Below are positions 24,147 to 36,266 of a stretch of DNA of 64,000 bases, in pieces (within the stretch, counting starts at the first letter, position 1; the number at the start of each line of letters is the position of its first letter). The translations under genes and the position numbers were made by a program. A model generated the notes under the pieces. The model did not search any database, had not been told where the DNA came from, and saw only the letters and a list, made by a program, of their open reading frames with translations. The DNA is from Liquidambar formosana (Eukaryota > Streptophyta > Magnoliopsida > Saxifragales > Altingiaceae): assembly GCA_039720395.1 (NCBI GenBank), contig CM077827.1, forward strand, positions 11,880,099-11,944,098, given 5' to 3'.

Positions 24147-24290
24147 TATGTTCAAAAGGGTTGAATATATTTCCCCTGTGTCATGCCAACTCAAGTGACA
24201 ATGTGTTAAGTCACTTTCCTCTTGCACCATGCCTGTTCAATCTTGATAAATTGATCATATATCCTCATTTCAAATCTTGATTTTTCATCC

Positions 24291-26036
24291 CACTTGGTTG
24301 AATATACTCATCACTTGAATATATTCTTCCATTTCAAAAGTGTATTCACTCTTTGAATATGCTTCTCGGTTTCAAATTCTCATTCCCTATCCTACTTGGT
24401 TGAATATATTCATCACTTGAATATATTTTTCCATTTCAAAAGTGTATTCACCCTTTGAATATGCTTCTCAGTTTCAAATTCTCATTTTCTATCATACTTG
24501 GTTGAATATACTCATCACTTGAATATATTCTTCCATTTCAAAAGCATGTTCGCCCATTGAATATGCTTCCTAGTTTCAGATCCTCATTATCACTTACTTG
24601 GTTAAATATATTCATCACTTGAATATATTTCTCCATTTCAATGGTATGTTCATCACTTGAACATACTTCTCAGATATTTTGTCACTTACTTGGTTAAGTA
24701 TATCCATCGCTTGGGTACACTTCTCCATTTCAATGGTATGTTCATCACTTGAACATACTTCTCAGATCATTTGTCACTTACTTGGTTAAGTATATCCACC
24801 ACTTGGGTATATTTTTTTCCATTTCAATGGTATACTCATCACTTGAGTATACTTCTCAGATATTTTGCCACTTACTTGGTTAAGTATATCCATCGCTTGG
24901 GTATATTTCTCCATTTCAATGGTATGTTCATCACTTGAACATACTTCTCAGAATATTTGTCACTTACTTGGTTAAATATATTCATGACTAGAATATATTT
25001 CTCCATTTCAATGGTGTACTCATCACTTGAGTACACTTCTCAGATTATTCTCTATCTTACTTGCTTAAGTATATCCATCGCTTGGATATATTTCTCTATT
25101 TCAATGGTATGTTTATCACTTAAACATACTTGTCACTTACTTGGTTAAGTATATCCATCACTTGGATATATTTCTCTATTTCAATGGTATGTTTATCACT
25201 TAAACATACTTGTCACTTACTTGGTTAAGTATATTCGTGACTAGAATATATTTCTCCATTTCAATGGTGTACTCATCACTTGAGTACACTTCTCAGATTA
25301 TTCTTATCTTACTTGGTTAAATATATCCGTCGTTTGGATATATTTCTCCATCTCAATGGTATGCTCATCACTTGAGTGTACTTCTCAGCTTACTTGGTTA
25401 AATATATCCATCACTTGGATACATTTCTCCATTTCAAAAGTATGTTCATCACTTGAACGTACTTCTCAGTCTTTTTCAATCATTAAGTATACTCATCACT
25501 TGAGTATATTTCTCAGCATCTTTTTCATCACTTGGTTAAATATGTTCGTGACCTGAATATATTTCTCCATTTCAAAAGTACACTCATCACTTGAATACAC
25601 CTCTCAGATTATTCTTATCCTACTTGGTTAAAGATATCCATCGCTTGGATATATTTCTCCATTTCAATGGTATGCTCACCACTTGAGTATACTTCTCAGA
25701 TTTCATTCTCAGATTACTTGGTTAAATATATTCGTGACCTGAATATATTTCTCCATTTCAGTGGTATACTCATCACTTGAGTATACTTCTCAGATATTTT
25801 GTCACTTACTTGGTTAAGTATATCCATCGCTTGGATATATTTCTCCATTTCAAAGGTATGTTCATCACTTGAATGTGCTTCTCAGATTTCATTCTCATCA
25901 CTTGGTTAAATATATTCGTGACTAGAATATATCTTTCCATTTCAAAAGTATGTTCATTCGTAGTGGCTTGAATATGCTTCTCTTATCAATTCTCAACCCT
26001 CAGTGGTTTAAGTATACTCATGACTTGAGTACACTT
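24291..26036. repeat. Array of about 35 covarying hairpins, ~92-bp units
   Basis: Tandem units, about 120 bp at the left and mostly 84-94 bp later, each have two small inverted repeats. The forms include TATGTTCA-TCACT-TGAACATA (24645 and 24737), TATACTCA...TGAGTATA (24832), TGTACTCA...TGAGTACA (25015), TATGTTTA...TAAACATA (25107) and AAGTATATCCA...TGGATATATTT (25063). The arms change together from unit to unit while the loop words TCAC, TCGC or TGAC and the linkers (TTTCTCCATTTCAATGG, CTTCTCAGAT) stay. No ORF of note crosses it. Confidence 0.85.
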
Positions 26037-26160
26037 CCTTATTTCAGTCTCAGGTTTTCAACCTCCCATCATTGTTGGTATCAGTGTGTGATTTCTCCGG
26101 ACTTTTTGGCCAAAAATGGGTTGTTCTTTATCATTGGTTCACAAGTGTAACTTGTTCGCC

Positions 26161-26173
26161 AATGAGGGGCTTC
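26161..26173 (+). other. Polypurine tract of Gypsy element
   Basis: AATGAGGGGCTTC lies directly before the 3' LTR. The purine run GAGGGG is the likely plus-strand primer. Confidence 0.7.
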
Positions 26174-28806
26174 TGTCATACCCCATTTTTGCACCACCTT
26201 ACTAGGGCTCATCATTTCATGCATGTTTTTGTTTGGTTTTTGAGTCTAGTCACTTGCATTAGTTTTCTAGAGTCACAAGGACAATGGATATGAATTTTGG
26301 TTCAAATTGGAGTTGATCTTGAGGGATAATAAGAGCTTTTGTGACTTGAGGGGCATAATCGTCTTTTAAGTCCCAAACTTTTCATTTGACCTTGGAATGA
26401 TCTCCAAATTGCCAATTGGAGTTCATATGGATGCATATGAGGTATTTCTAGGTTCAATTTTGTACCGGTTGTCATCTTAAGTCCCGTGGCCCTGATGATG
26501 AGTTTAGTGTGGTTATTTACGGATTATCCTTGAAGAATTAGTGCGAATCACAGCATGAGATTTTTGGTTAAAATGAAAAGAAAATTATTTTATTAAATTA
26601 GCCATTTTTATCATGACACTAACACGTGTACGTATGTGATGAGTGTGTGTACGCACATACGATACATGTGCATGCGTGTTAGCGGTCAGTCTCCCAATTT
26701 TTATAAAAGACAATTTCCTTTTCCTATTCAGATTAGAAGTCTTTTATCATTATAAAATACCTTTTGATTATTCTCCAAAGAAACCTAGTCCAGGAAGGAA
26801 AGGGAAACTCCAGATTTCAGCTATAAATACTCTCTTAATGTCTTTAAACAAAGGGAGAGGAGAAGAGGGTTTGGAGGGAGTGAAATTCGTCATAATTCAG
26901 CAGCAGATTTTCTGAAAACCAGCAGTCGTATTTTAATCATAACTTTTTCATCCGAAGTCAGAATTTGATGAAATTGGTCTTGTTAGAAAGATAATTCAAT
27001 TCTCTACAACTTTGTATTTCACAAGCTTTGTCCAAATCCAACGTTTTCATACCCAAAAACGCGATTGAAGTTGCTGCTGCTGCAAAGTGACGAAAATCAC
27101 TTTTCTTTTCTCTTGTTCTTTTTTTTGTTTTCTATTTCTTTTCAAAGTTGAGTGAGTTTTGATCTCTTTGCTGTGATACCACTTTGACAAAGAGGAGGAT
27201 TCGTGTTGGTTTGATTCACTCTAAAGACCTGAGGAGCCACGAACAATTACAAACACAAAGGAAGGCCCTTCCTAAGGTATTCTCCTTCTCTATTCAAGCT
27301 TAAACTAGGTTTTCATATGGGTTAGGCTTATTGCATGTTAAAGGTAACTTTTTTATCATGTATTAACACTCTAGCTAGTTAATATACATGGAATATCTAT
27401 TTTTTATCTACTGTTTAGCATGCTTTAGGGCTGTCCTTTAGGTTTTTAATGCATAGTTATGATTCTTGTGCTCCTGTTTGTCCTTGTGCTAGGATTAGTG
27501 TCATTGCATGTTAGAGTTAGGATTTTCATCATGTTATATTGCTTTAGTTAGTTAATATGCATGATTTAATTTCTGTTTAGTTTGGTTTTAGCATGATTAA
27601 AGTATGTCTTGTGAGTTTTTAAGCATATTTGTGAGTTTAGGGTTTTAGAGTCATTGTTTCGTGTTTGTTTTCATATAGCATGATAAAGTAGACTTTTTTA
27701 TTGGTTTTTCTTCGTGTTTGCTGTATATGTTTTTCATATGGAGTAAACATGATAGTTTTGCATGCATGTTAGTATGTTTTAGGGTTTTTATGCATGATAT
27801 GGTTCTAGGAATATGTTAGGACTTATTATTGTTCGCTGTTTTTGCTATTGGCATGCTTAGTGGATGATTTTAGGTCATAATACTATTCTGTCCAGATTTG
27901 CATGTTAGTGTTTTTGCATGGTTTTGAGCACTTGTAAGGGTGCAAATAGGTGTGGTATTTGTCCTATGGCAAATAGGGCTGCTTATGTCTGAAATGGCTA
28001 ATGTTTGGAGTAATTGCGCTCAGGTAAGTGGGTGTGAAGGTGCCCCAATTCACCTTTCTTCTTAACTCATTCTCTTCTCCCTATCTAGGGTTAATTTTTA
28101 ATATGATCCTATGGTTTAATTAGAGGTTTCCTTAACCAACAAAATTCTGGTTTTTATTAAAGTTTCCATTTTGTGGATTTCTTTCCTAAAATCAAACTTT
28201 CTATCAATTCTCTTTTGATCAAATAAGGAAACCTAGGGTTTTTACCATAGGTTTGTATTAGGATTTAACCTTAGTTCTAATCGAACTACGTGGACTTTGA
28301 TCCATGTATTTCGTTGCATGGTACGTAGGCGCTCTTCGTGAGGCTCAAGTCCGTTCTAGGATCCAAGCATCCTAGGTTTATTTTTGTTTTCTTTTCTTCT
28401 TTTTCTTTTTCTGTTTTTATGTGCTTATTATGCATGGATGGATGAATGAAATATATGATATGCATGCAATTCTTGTGATGATATACTTGCTGATTTTTGT
28501 ATGGAAAGATCTTGATTTAGCCCAAATGAACTGAGAGACCGAAAGGGTGACATGGGTGCCTATAGGCTTTGCCTAGAACCTTCCCATGTCATAACTTAGC
28601 CTCCGAATCCCCGATTTCTTTGGTTTTCAAAAGATTGGTTTTTGCCTTTCCTTTTTTATGGAGTCATTCAAATTGTTTTCCTAAAACAAACTATTTTTAG
28701 GGTTTTCCTTGTTTCCTTTAAAAAATAAGGTGGCGACTCCTTTCCTTTTTCTTTTTCAAACCCATTTTCTTTCAATCCCTTGTGGGCCCAATTTCCGGGG
28801 TTCACA
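26174..28806 (+). mobile_element. 3' LTR of 17-kb Gypsy element
   Basis: Same length as the 5' LTR (2633 bp), with about 11 substitutions and no indel that I could find. It starts TGTCATACCCC, where the 5' copy has TGTCACACCCC, and ends TTCACA followed by GAGGG. Confidence 0.95.
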
Positions 28807-31299
28807 GAGGGCTGCAGACATATTAGGATTAATACATAGTGATGTATGTGGTCCTATGAGCATACATGCTCGTGGAGGTTTCTCTTACTTTATAACCTTT
28901 ACCAATGATCATTCTAGGTATGGGTATGTGTAATTGATGAAGTACAAATCTGAAGCATTTGAAAAGTTCAAAGAATTCATATATGAAGTAGAAAAACAAA
29001 CCGGTAAAAGTATTAAAGTTCTTTGATCGGATCGAGGAGGAGAATATTTAATCGGTGAGTTTTTAGATCATCTTGTTCAGGCAGGCATTCTATCTCAATG
29101 GACACCTCCTGGAACACCACAGCTTAATGATGTGTCAGAAAGGAGGAATAGAACTTTATTGGATATGGTTAGGTCCATGATGAGTTACACTGATTTACCA
29201 TTGTCCTTCTAGGGACATGCCCTAGAAACTGCTGCGTACTTGTTGAACAAAGTCCCAACCAAAGCTGTCCCTAAGACACCATATGAGATATGGGCAGGAA
29301 AAGCACCAAGCCTTAAGCACATTAAGGTTTGGGGTTGCACTGCATATGTAAAGACACATGATACAACCAAATTGGAATAAAGATCAATTAAGTATAGGTT
29401 TGTGGGATATCCTAAAGAGAGTAAAGGATATTATTTCTATTATCCTGATGATCAAAAGGTGTTTGTTAGTAAGTTTGCAGTCTTTCTTGAAAAAGAGTTT
29501 ATTCAAGAAGGAGGCAATAACAGGAAAATAGAACTCAAAGAATTGTCTGATGAGACACAAACTGACAGTGATCCCACCCCTGTTCCTGATGAGACAGAAC
29601 CCACTAATGTACCACAACCTCTTCGTAGATCAAGTAGGGTATCTATTGCACCTAAGAGATATGGATTTCTCAACCATAATGTAGAGGAATTGTTCTTTGG
29701 TGATAGAGAACACCCAGATGACCCTACTACTTATGGACAGGCAATTTCGAATATTGATTCGAACAAATGGCTAGAAGCTATGAAATCTGAAATGGACTCG
29801 ATGTATTCCAACAAAGTCTAGACTTTAGTTGATCCACCAGAAGGTATAGTACCTATTGGCTACAAATGGATCTTCAAAAGGAAGATAGACTCAAATGGAA
29901 AGGTAGAGACCTACAAAGCTAGGCTAGTGGCGAAAGGTTATCGACAAAGACATGGTATTGACTATGAGGAAACCTTCTCACCAGTTGCTATGCTTAAGTC
30001 CATTAGGATCTTGTTAGCTATAGCTGCACACTACGATTATGAGATATGGCAAATGGATGTAAAGACCGCTTTCCTTAATGGCAACATTGAGGAAGACCTT
30101 TATATGCATCAACTTGAGGGTTTTACATCTAGTGGTGAGGACCACAAAGTGTGCAAGCTACAACGGTCCATTTATGGACGTAAACAAGCTTCTAGAAGCT
30201 GAAACATCAGATTCGATGAGGCAATCAAATCGTTTGATTTCCTACAAAATATGGATGAACCATGCGTGTACAAGAAGGTTAGTAGGAGTGTGATTACCTT
30301 CCTGGTCCTATATGTTGATGACATTCTACTTATCGGGAGTAATGTAGAAATGTTATCAAAAGTGAAAGAGTGGCTTTCACAGAATTTCTCCATGAAAGAT
30401 TTGGGAGAAGCATCCTATATTCTGGGAATAAAGGTCTATAGAGATAGATCTAAAAGGATGCTAGGTCTCTCCCAATCATTGTACATAGACAAAATATTGA
30501 AAAAGTTCAATTTAGAAGATTCCAAAAGAGGTCTAATTCCTGATAGGCATGGAATCAAATTGTCTAAAAACATGGCACCTAAAACTCCAAAGGAGATTGC
30601 GTACATGAGGAAGATTCCCTATGCTTCTACAGTAGGGAGTCTAATATATGCCATGTTATGTACAAGACCAGATATCGCATTTGGTGTAAGTGTTACAAGC
30701 AAATATCAGGTAGACCCAGGTGTGAAACACTGGGAAGCAGTCAAGGCTATCCTTAAGTACTTAAGAAGAACTAAGGAACTATTCCTTATCTATGGAGGAA
30801 GAAACTTAGAAATGGTTGGTTATACAAATTCAAATTTTCAATCTGACGATGATGATAAGAAATCAACATCGGGGTATGTTTTCACCTTGAATGGTGGAGC
30901 TGTAAGTTGGAGGAGCTATAAATAGGATGTTACAGCGGACTCCACTACAGAGGCTGAGTACATTGCTGCATCAGAAGCTGCAAAGGAAGCTGTTTGGATG
31001 AAAAAGTTTATTATTGAACTGGGAGTAGTTCCTGCCATTGAGAAGCCCTTGCCATTGTTTTGTGACAACAACGGGGGGCTATTGCTCAAGCTAAGGAACC
31101 ACGGTCTCATCAAAAGTCCAAACACATTAAGCGGCGATTCCATGTGATTAGAGAGATCATTAGAAGAGGTGATATTAGCATACAGAAGATTCATACAACA
31201 GAGAATGTAGCAAATCCCTTCACTAAAGCTATGACCCAAGAGTAGTTGGATCACCACAGACAAGAAATGGGTATTAGATACATTATGGATTGGCTATAG
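28807..31299 (+). pseudogene. Copia integrase, RT and RNase H remnant
   Basis: Continues the Copia frame after the nested element. The integrase core has HSDVCGPM, SDRGGEY and a Glu in the third motif. RT (RVT_2 type) has WIFKRKID, MDVKTAFLNG and the catalytic YVDD near 30310. RNase H has ADSTTEAEYIAASEA. All of it lies in one frame but with stops at 28931, 29024, 29210, 29378, 29819, 30200 and 30923, and a frameshift in a G-run at about 31070-31076. Several stops (29210, 29819, 30200) stand where Copia proteins have Trp, as expected from G-to-A change in methylated DNA. Confidence 0.92.
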
Positions 31300-31301
31300 T
31301 G

Positions 31302-31313
31302 CAAGTGGGAGAT
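31302..31313 (+). other. Polypurine tract of Copia element
   Basis: CAAGTGGGAGAT immediately before the 3' LTR is the common Copia plus-strand primer form. Confidence 0.8.
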
Positions 31314-32970
31314 TGTTAGAGTTATGCCCTAGAGCCAATCATAGAGATGATTGTTTAGGGATAAAGGAACAATCATTTGATTTCATTTATGTATCTCACA
31401 TCACATTTATTATTGATTTAATAAAAGAGCTTATTCTATTATGTTTGTATGCATCATTTATATTTACATAATATGTCCAAGGAGTTAGAGTTGAGAATAT
31501 TGAATTACAAAGAGTTGTAATTATGATACTGTAAATATATCTCTGAACTAAACTCCTAAATCATTCCTAGTTGAAGTTCACTATGATGGACAATAATGAA
31601 CCATAGGACTATCACTTATTAGGTTGACTTTATAGGAGGATAGCTGGTCTCAAGCTATTTGTGTGGAGACACTACAACCAACAGGTGGGTGCCTATTAAC
31701 AGAATAGGTACACTGAATGTGACCAAAGATTTGAGATAAACTGAATGGAGTTTTAACCTACCTGTTAATCAGTTTCTCAATGTTATAGTGGTACAAGTAA
31801 TCCTTAGACCTAAGACACCATAGTTACCTTATGCATGTAGCTTTAGAAGTTTGATGACACTAAGTGCAGATCCTATTCAAAGGTCTATAAAGGTGTTCAT
31901 TGGCCCTATTGCTATGTGCATGAAGGCATATGAGTGATCAACAAGGAATCCATTACTCTCAGGAAAAAGAGAGAGAATGTCTCATATAACATTCATAATA
32001 TAACTCATTCAGTCCATGGCCATGGCAATGTGAATGTGGAAAGGATTTTCCATAAGTTTATCATTGAGTTGATATTTTTGAATGAGTATAAAGTAATTGA
32101 ACTAAGGACTTGACAGACTTCCATGTCCTATTAGTTCAATTGGAGACATTGTCTAAATGGAAAGATGTAATTGTAACCTATAAACTATAACAGAAGGGTT
32201 CTTTGATAGATACATATTCACTCCATTAAGGACGACACCATGAACCATATGCTAGGTGTTATTCATGGTTAGTAGAAGCCCTAATTGATATAAGTGAGTT
32301 ATAATCAATTAGGGAATTGGAAGGAGTTCCAATTATACCCTAAATGGAAAGAGTTCCATTGTGTACACCTTGTGCTATTCCTACTACTTGATGATGTGAA
32401 CCCAATGGGTCATACACTGATCATGCAAGATGAGCTTTAAAGTCTATGGGAGAAAGGGTATGAGTGCATAAAGAATAGTTCTTTGAGGCCTATTTATATT
32501 TGATATAATTTATAGGGGTTATTGTGCAATTTAGAGAAATTGCATAAAACCCTAATAGGGTTTCCCCCTGGGGCTGGCCCCCTTAAGTGTGGACTATATA
32601 AATCACATTTTGATGTGTGACATCATCATTAGTTGAACTCCCAAGGGTTGGCCGAAAATTCCAGCCTCCCTCTCTTTCTCTCCTTTCTTCTCCTACACTA
32701 GCAACAACAAGGAAAAGGTGGAAAGGACTTGAAGTTCTAGCTAGGTGTGGATACCGTTGGAGGCAGCACACTTAAGCTGCTCATTAACCGCTGTCCAGAA
32801 TCAAAGCTTGGAGCAAAAAGGAGAAGACAAAAATTCTGTAAGTGTTCTAACCCTCTTCATAGTTAGGGTTTGATTTTATGTTATGCATAGTTAGATTCAT
32901 GGGTTAGGGGATCAAAGGAAAAGTTTTTATATTCTGCACTTCTATTTTTCCTCTTGTATGATTCCCAACA
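31314..32970 (+). mobile_element. Copia 3' LTR
   Basis: A 1657-bp LTR from TGTTAGAG to CCCAACA, followed by CTTTG. It pairs with 5973-7625. Confidence 0.92.
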
Positions 32971-32999
32971 CTTTGTGGGCTATTTTCTGGGGATTCACA
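32971..32999 (+). mobile_element. Solo LTR, right end
   Basis: The last 29 bases (ends GGATTCACA) of the solo LTR begun at 3003, followed by its target duplication GAAAC at 33000-33004. It was split off by the Copia insertion. Confidence 0.85.
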
Positions 33000-34856
33000 G
33001 AAACCTCTAATTATTACCATAGATTCATATTAAAAAATAACCCTAAAGAAGGAGAAGAGAAAGATAAGGAAGAAAAAGTGAATTAGGGCACTTTCATACC
33101 CTACTTATCTTGTGCAATTTACTCCAAGCAATAGCGAGCTTAAGCAACAACAGCCCTATTTGCAACAAGGCAATTATCACACCTATTTGCACCCTTACAC
33201 GTGCTCAAAACCATGCAAAACAATGATATATAAATCTGGACAGAATAGTATGAAGGCCTAAATTCAAACACTAATTATGCCAAGAACACAAATAGTGAAT
33301 AAACATAAGTCCTAATACAACCCTACATGCAATGACCTAACTAACATGCATAAAAACCTAGAAATCCACTAACATGAATGCAATAATTATTATGATTATT
33401 CCTTATGCAAGACATACATAACAACCATGAAAAAAAACAACTTGAAAATCCTAACCTAGTATGCTATATGCAACTTACATAAAATAAGGACAATAAAAAC
33501 CCTAGAATCATAACTATGCATTAAAACCTATGAACTAACTCTAAAACATGCAAAACTCATCATGTATATCATTATTATCACATATATTAACTAATAGAAA
33601 CATCAATCCATGGTAGAAATCGTAATTGTTGCATGCAATAAAGCTAACCTAAGAGAAAAACCTAATTTCAACCTTAAGAGTTTAGAACATACCTTGGATG
33701 CAGCCTCCTTTGCTACTGTAGAGACTCTCTTTTGCTCTTGTGGATGATTTGTAAAAGTTTCTTCAAGGCTATAGCAAGAAATTCAACTATTTTTTAGCTC
33801 TTTCTCTCTCTCAGGTTTAATGCATAGAAGTGGCTCTTAGTTCCCTCCCCTAGTGATGAAGTATAATGGGGTATTTATAGAGTTTACTTAAGGTAAATCA
33901 ATGGCTAGGATTAAAACCTTAAAAATTAATCCAAGAGTTATTAGAGACTCCCTTGGAGCTTAAGAAACTCAAAAGTTACCAAAAATTAGAAGGAAACTCG
34001 TCTAAAAGAGTCTTGGTACGTCAAAATAGGAAAAAAATCTGCTTCAGCAAAAATTTAGGAAAGCGGTCTCAGTGACCACCAGGCCTTGGGTGGTTAGCTA
34101 CCTAGGCCTAGGTGGCTATCCCCCCAGGCTCGGGTGGTCACCCGAGCTCGGTTTAGCTTTTTTACTCTTTTTTGAACTCCTTTCCTTCTAGGAGTGTTTT
34201 AGGGGTCAAATTAACTCTAATTTTGATGAAATAAAAGCCAAAACGATCATGTTTCGATGAGGAATACATTTTTAAACATTTTAGAGCAAAAACCACTAAC
34301 CATGGGTGCATAGTTAGGTTTTACAAAGTTGTTTAACCATTATGCACTACCATTGCAAAGAATAGGTACGCATGTAGGATTGAATCAAATGCTTTTAAAA
34401 CCAAAATTGAACATTCTAAAACATTTTTAGGGATAAAATAATAACCAATTAAAATCAATTTGAGGAAAATTGATGGGTAATTGTGAGTTGAATTGAGCTA
34501 ACCCGAAAATGGTCAATTAACTAACTTGAACCATATTGAGCCATTTTAACCCTATGCCATTGATTCATCAAATTGAACCTAAAAATACCTCATATGCATC
34601 AATATGAACTCCAATTGACAATTTGGAGATCATTTCAAGGTCAAATGAAAAGTTTGTGACCTAAAAGATGATTATGCCCCCTTAAGTCACAAAAGCTCTT
34701 GTTAACCCTCAAAATCAATTCTGAATTGAACCAAAATTCATACCCATTATCCTTGTGACTCTAAAAACATAATGAAAGTGACTAGACTAAAAAACAAAGC
34801 AAAACATGCATGAAATGATGAGCCCTAGTAAGGAGGTGCAAAAATGGGGTGTGGCA
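33000..34856 (-). mobile_element. LTR A, reversed, remaining part
   Basis: Continues LTR A from 3002. The minus-strand LTR start is TGCCACACCCC at 34856 (family form TGTCACACCCC). The minus-strand TATA is near 33872 (TCTATAAATACCCC). A GC-rich palindromic patch lies upstream of it (about 34076-34160). With 2336-3002 the LTR is about 2.5 kb, close to the 2633 bp of the 17-kb element. Confidence 0.85.
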
Positions 34857-36266
34857 CTTTAAAAGAAACAACTTTGATTTGAAAACTTTTTTGATTTAGG
34901 ATCAAAACCCTAATATAATCCTATAAATAATAAAAACTCCTGGGAGCATGCATCGTCACATAAACAATTACATCATGGCAATGGATTTTAGGGATTATAC
35001 TTGACAGAACTGAGGTAGAGTTCTATTTGCAACCTTAGGGTTTTTGAGTAAAAAATCAGGCAGAGCTTCGACGTTTTCAAGCTTTCAAGCTTTAATGATG
35101 GCCTTAGGGGAGGGAGTTAGAAGTAGGGCATAGCTTTTGTGCCTTTCAACTCTAAAATGGGTCACAAGCTAAAGGGTACTAATAGGAACGTTCCCCACTA
35201 ACTATTGAGCCAAGCTCTACTAAGACTTAATGGAGAATAAAGGAAGGGAGGACCCCTATTTATAGTGAAAGTTGGGTGGAATGAATGGCCAAGATTGGAT
35301 CTAGCTAGGGATAATCCAAAGGCTCTAAATCACTCTCAAAAGCTGGTTCCTATCTCAAACACTTCAAAAATTCAGAGAAAGTTCGAATTTTAGCAAAAGA
35401 AGGAGTCTAGAAAGGTCAAACTAGGGTAAAAACTCTGTCAAAGGCCACTGGGCACCCTTGGTGGCCGTTTAGGCACCTTGGGTGGCCGGGTGGTCACTGA
35501 GAGTGACCAAGTGGTCAGTGAAAGTAGCCAAATGGCCACCAGTAGCCTTTTATGCCTTCTTTTGTGCATTTTTATCTCTTAAAGCTATGTATTTGATCCA
35601 TTTTAAGTCCAAATTCATTGATTTTGGATTTAAAACAACCATGGCTCAATTCTCTACTTAAAATCTGATTAAAACACTCCTAATTGAGCCATACTTGGTT
35701 AATTAATCAAGGGTTAAGCCCATATGGCTCATAGAGATCAGTTAAGGCTCACTAGGGCAATATTAGGGTTTGAACCCTAATGGAGTCCTAGTTGCAATCA
35801 AACTCTCCCAAAAATAATTCCAAGCATTAATACACTTTAATTAAGACTCAATTGGTATTAATGAAGCATTAATTTAAACCAATTGGATCAAATTAAGAAA
35901 CAATTATAAGAAAGACCGATGAACAGAGTTAAACCGAGCCTACTTCAGACCATCCTTAAGTAAATCATCTCCAAACTTTAAACCAAGCCTACAAATGACA
36001 TCCTAAGGTCATTAGGATCTTCTTGGGATGAATTTGGTGAGAATTGGATATCAAATAAGAATTATGCAAGTGAAATGACATAAATACCCTCTAAGTCACA
36101 AAAGTTCTTATTAGCTATCAAGACTTAACCGAATTGAACCTCGGAAGATACCATGGATTCTTAAGGGTGTTTAGAGTCTAAATAAAAATATTTGGTGCCA
36201 AAATAATGTAATGCCCTCCTAAGGTGGAGAAGTCAAATGTTAGAGGATGAAAATGGGGTGTCTACA
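34857..36266 (-). mobile_element. LTR B, reversed, truncated by element A
   Basis: The minus-strand start is TGTAGACACCCCATTTTCAT at 36266. A minus-strand TATA lies near 35258 (CTATAAATAGGGG) and a repeated GGTGGCC/GGTCACT patch at 35446-35550. Its other end is cut at 34856/34857, where element A entered. No coding sequence was seen. Confidence 0.7.

Larger units (their letters stand above)
11807..28806 (+). mobile_element. 17-kb Ty3/Gypsy element, Tat/Ogre-like, nearly intact
   Basis: Exactly 17,000 bp, with LTRs of 2633 bp each and a perfect 5-bp target duplication GAGGG (11802-11806 and 28807-28811). The order is LTR, tRNA-Arg primer site, leader, gag-pro, RT, RNase H, a second (archaeal-type) RNase H, integrase, antisense ORF, hairpin array, polypurine tract, LTR. 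The second RNase H, the Arg primer, a candidate intron before RT and extra ORFs are known marks of the Tat/Ogre branch. I count about 11 LTR differences (about 0.4 percent), most of them transitions. At an assumed 1.3e-8 substitutions per site per year that is of the order of 0.2 million years. Only one in-frame stop and one frameshift were seen in the sense genes. Confidence 0.95.
5973..32970 (+). mobile_element. Ty1/Copia element, whole, with nested Gypsy
   Basis: Two LTRs (5973-7625 and 31314-32970) bound gag, protease, integrase, RT and RNase H remnants in Copia order (integrase before RT). Taking out the nested 17-kb element leaves about 10 kb. The flanks read CTTTTG on the left and CTTTG on the right, a 5-bp duplication with one extra T on the left. 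By eye the first 600 bases of the LTRs differ at about 4-5 percent, so it is clearly older than the Gypsy element inside it. The coding region has many in-frame stops and cannot act on its own. Confidence 0.93.

Noticed and set aside
24291..26036. CRISPR-like or centromeric satellite array
   Set aside because: Repeats and spacers are not distinct, units vary in length, and the array lies inside a retrotransposon between its antisense promoter and 3' LTR.
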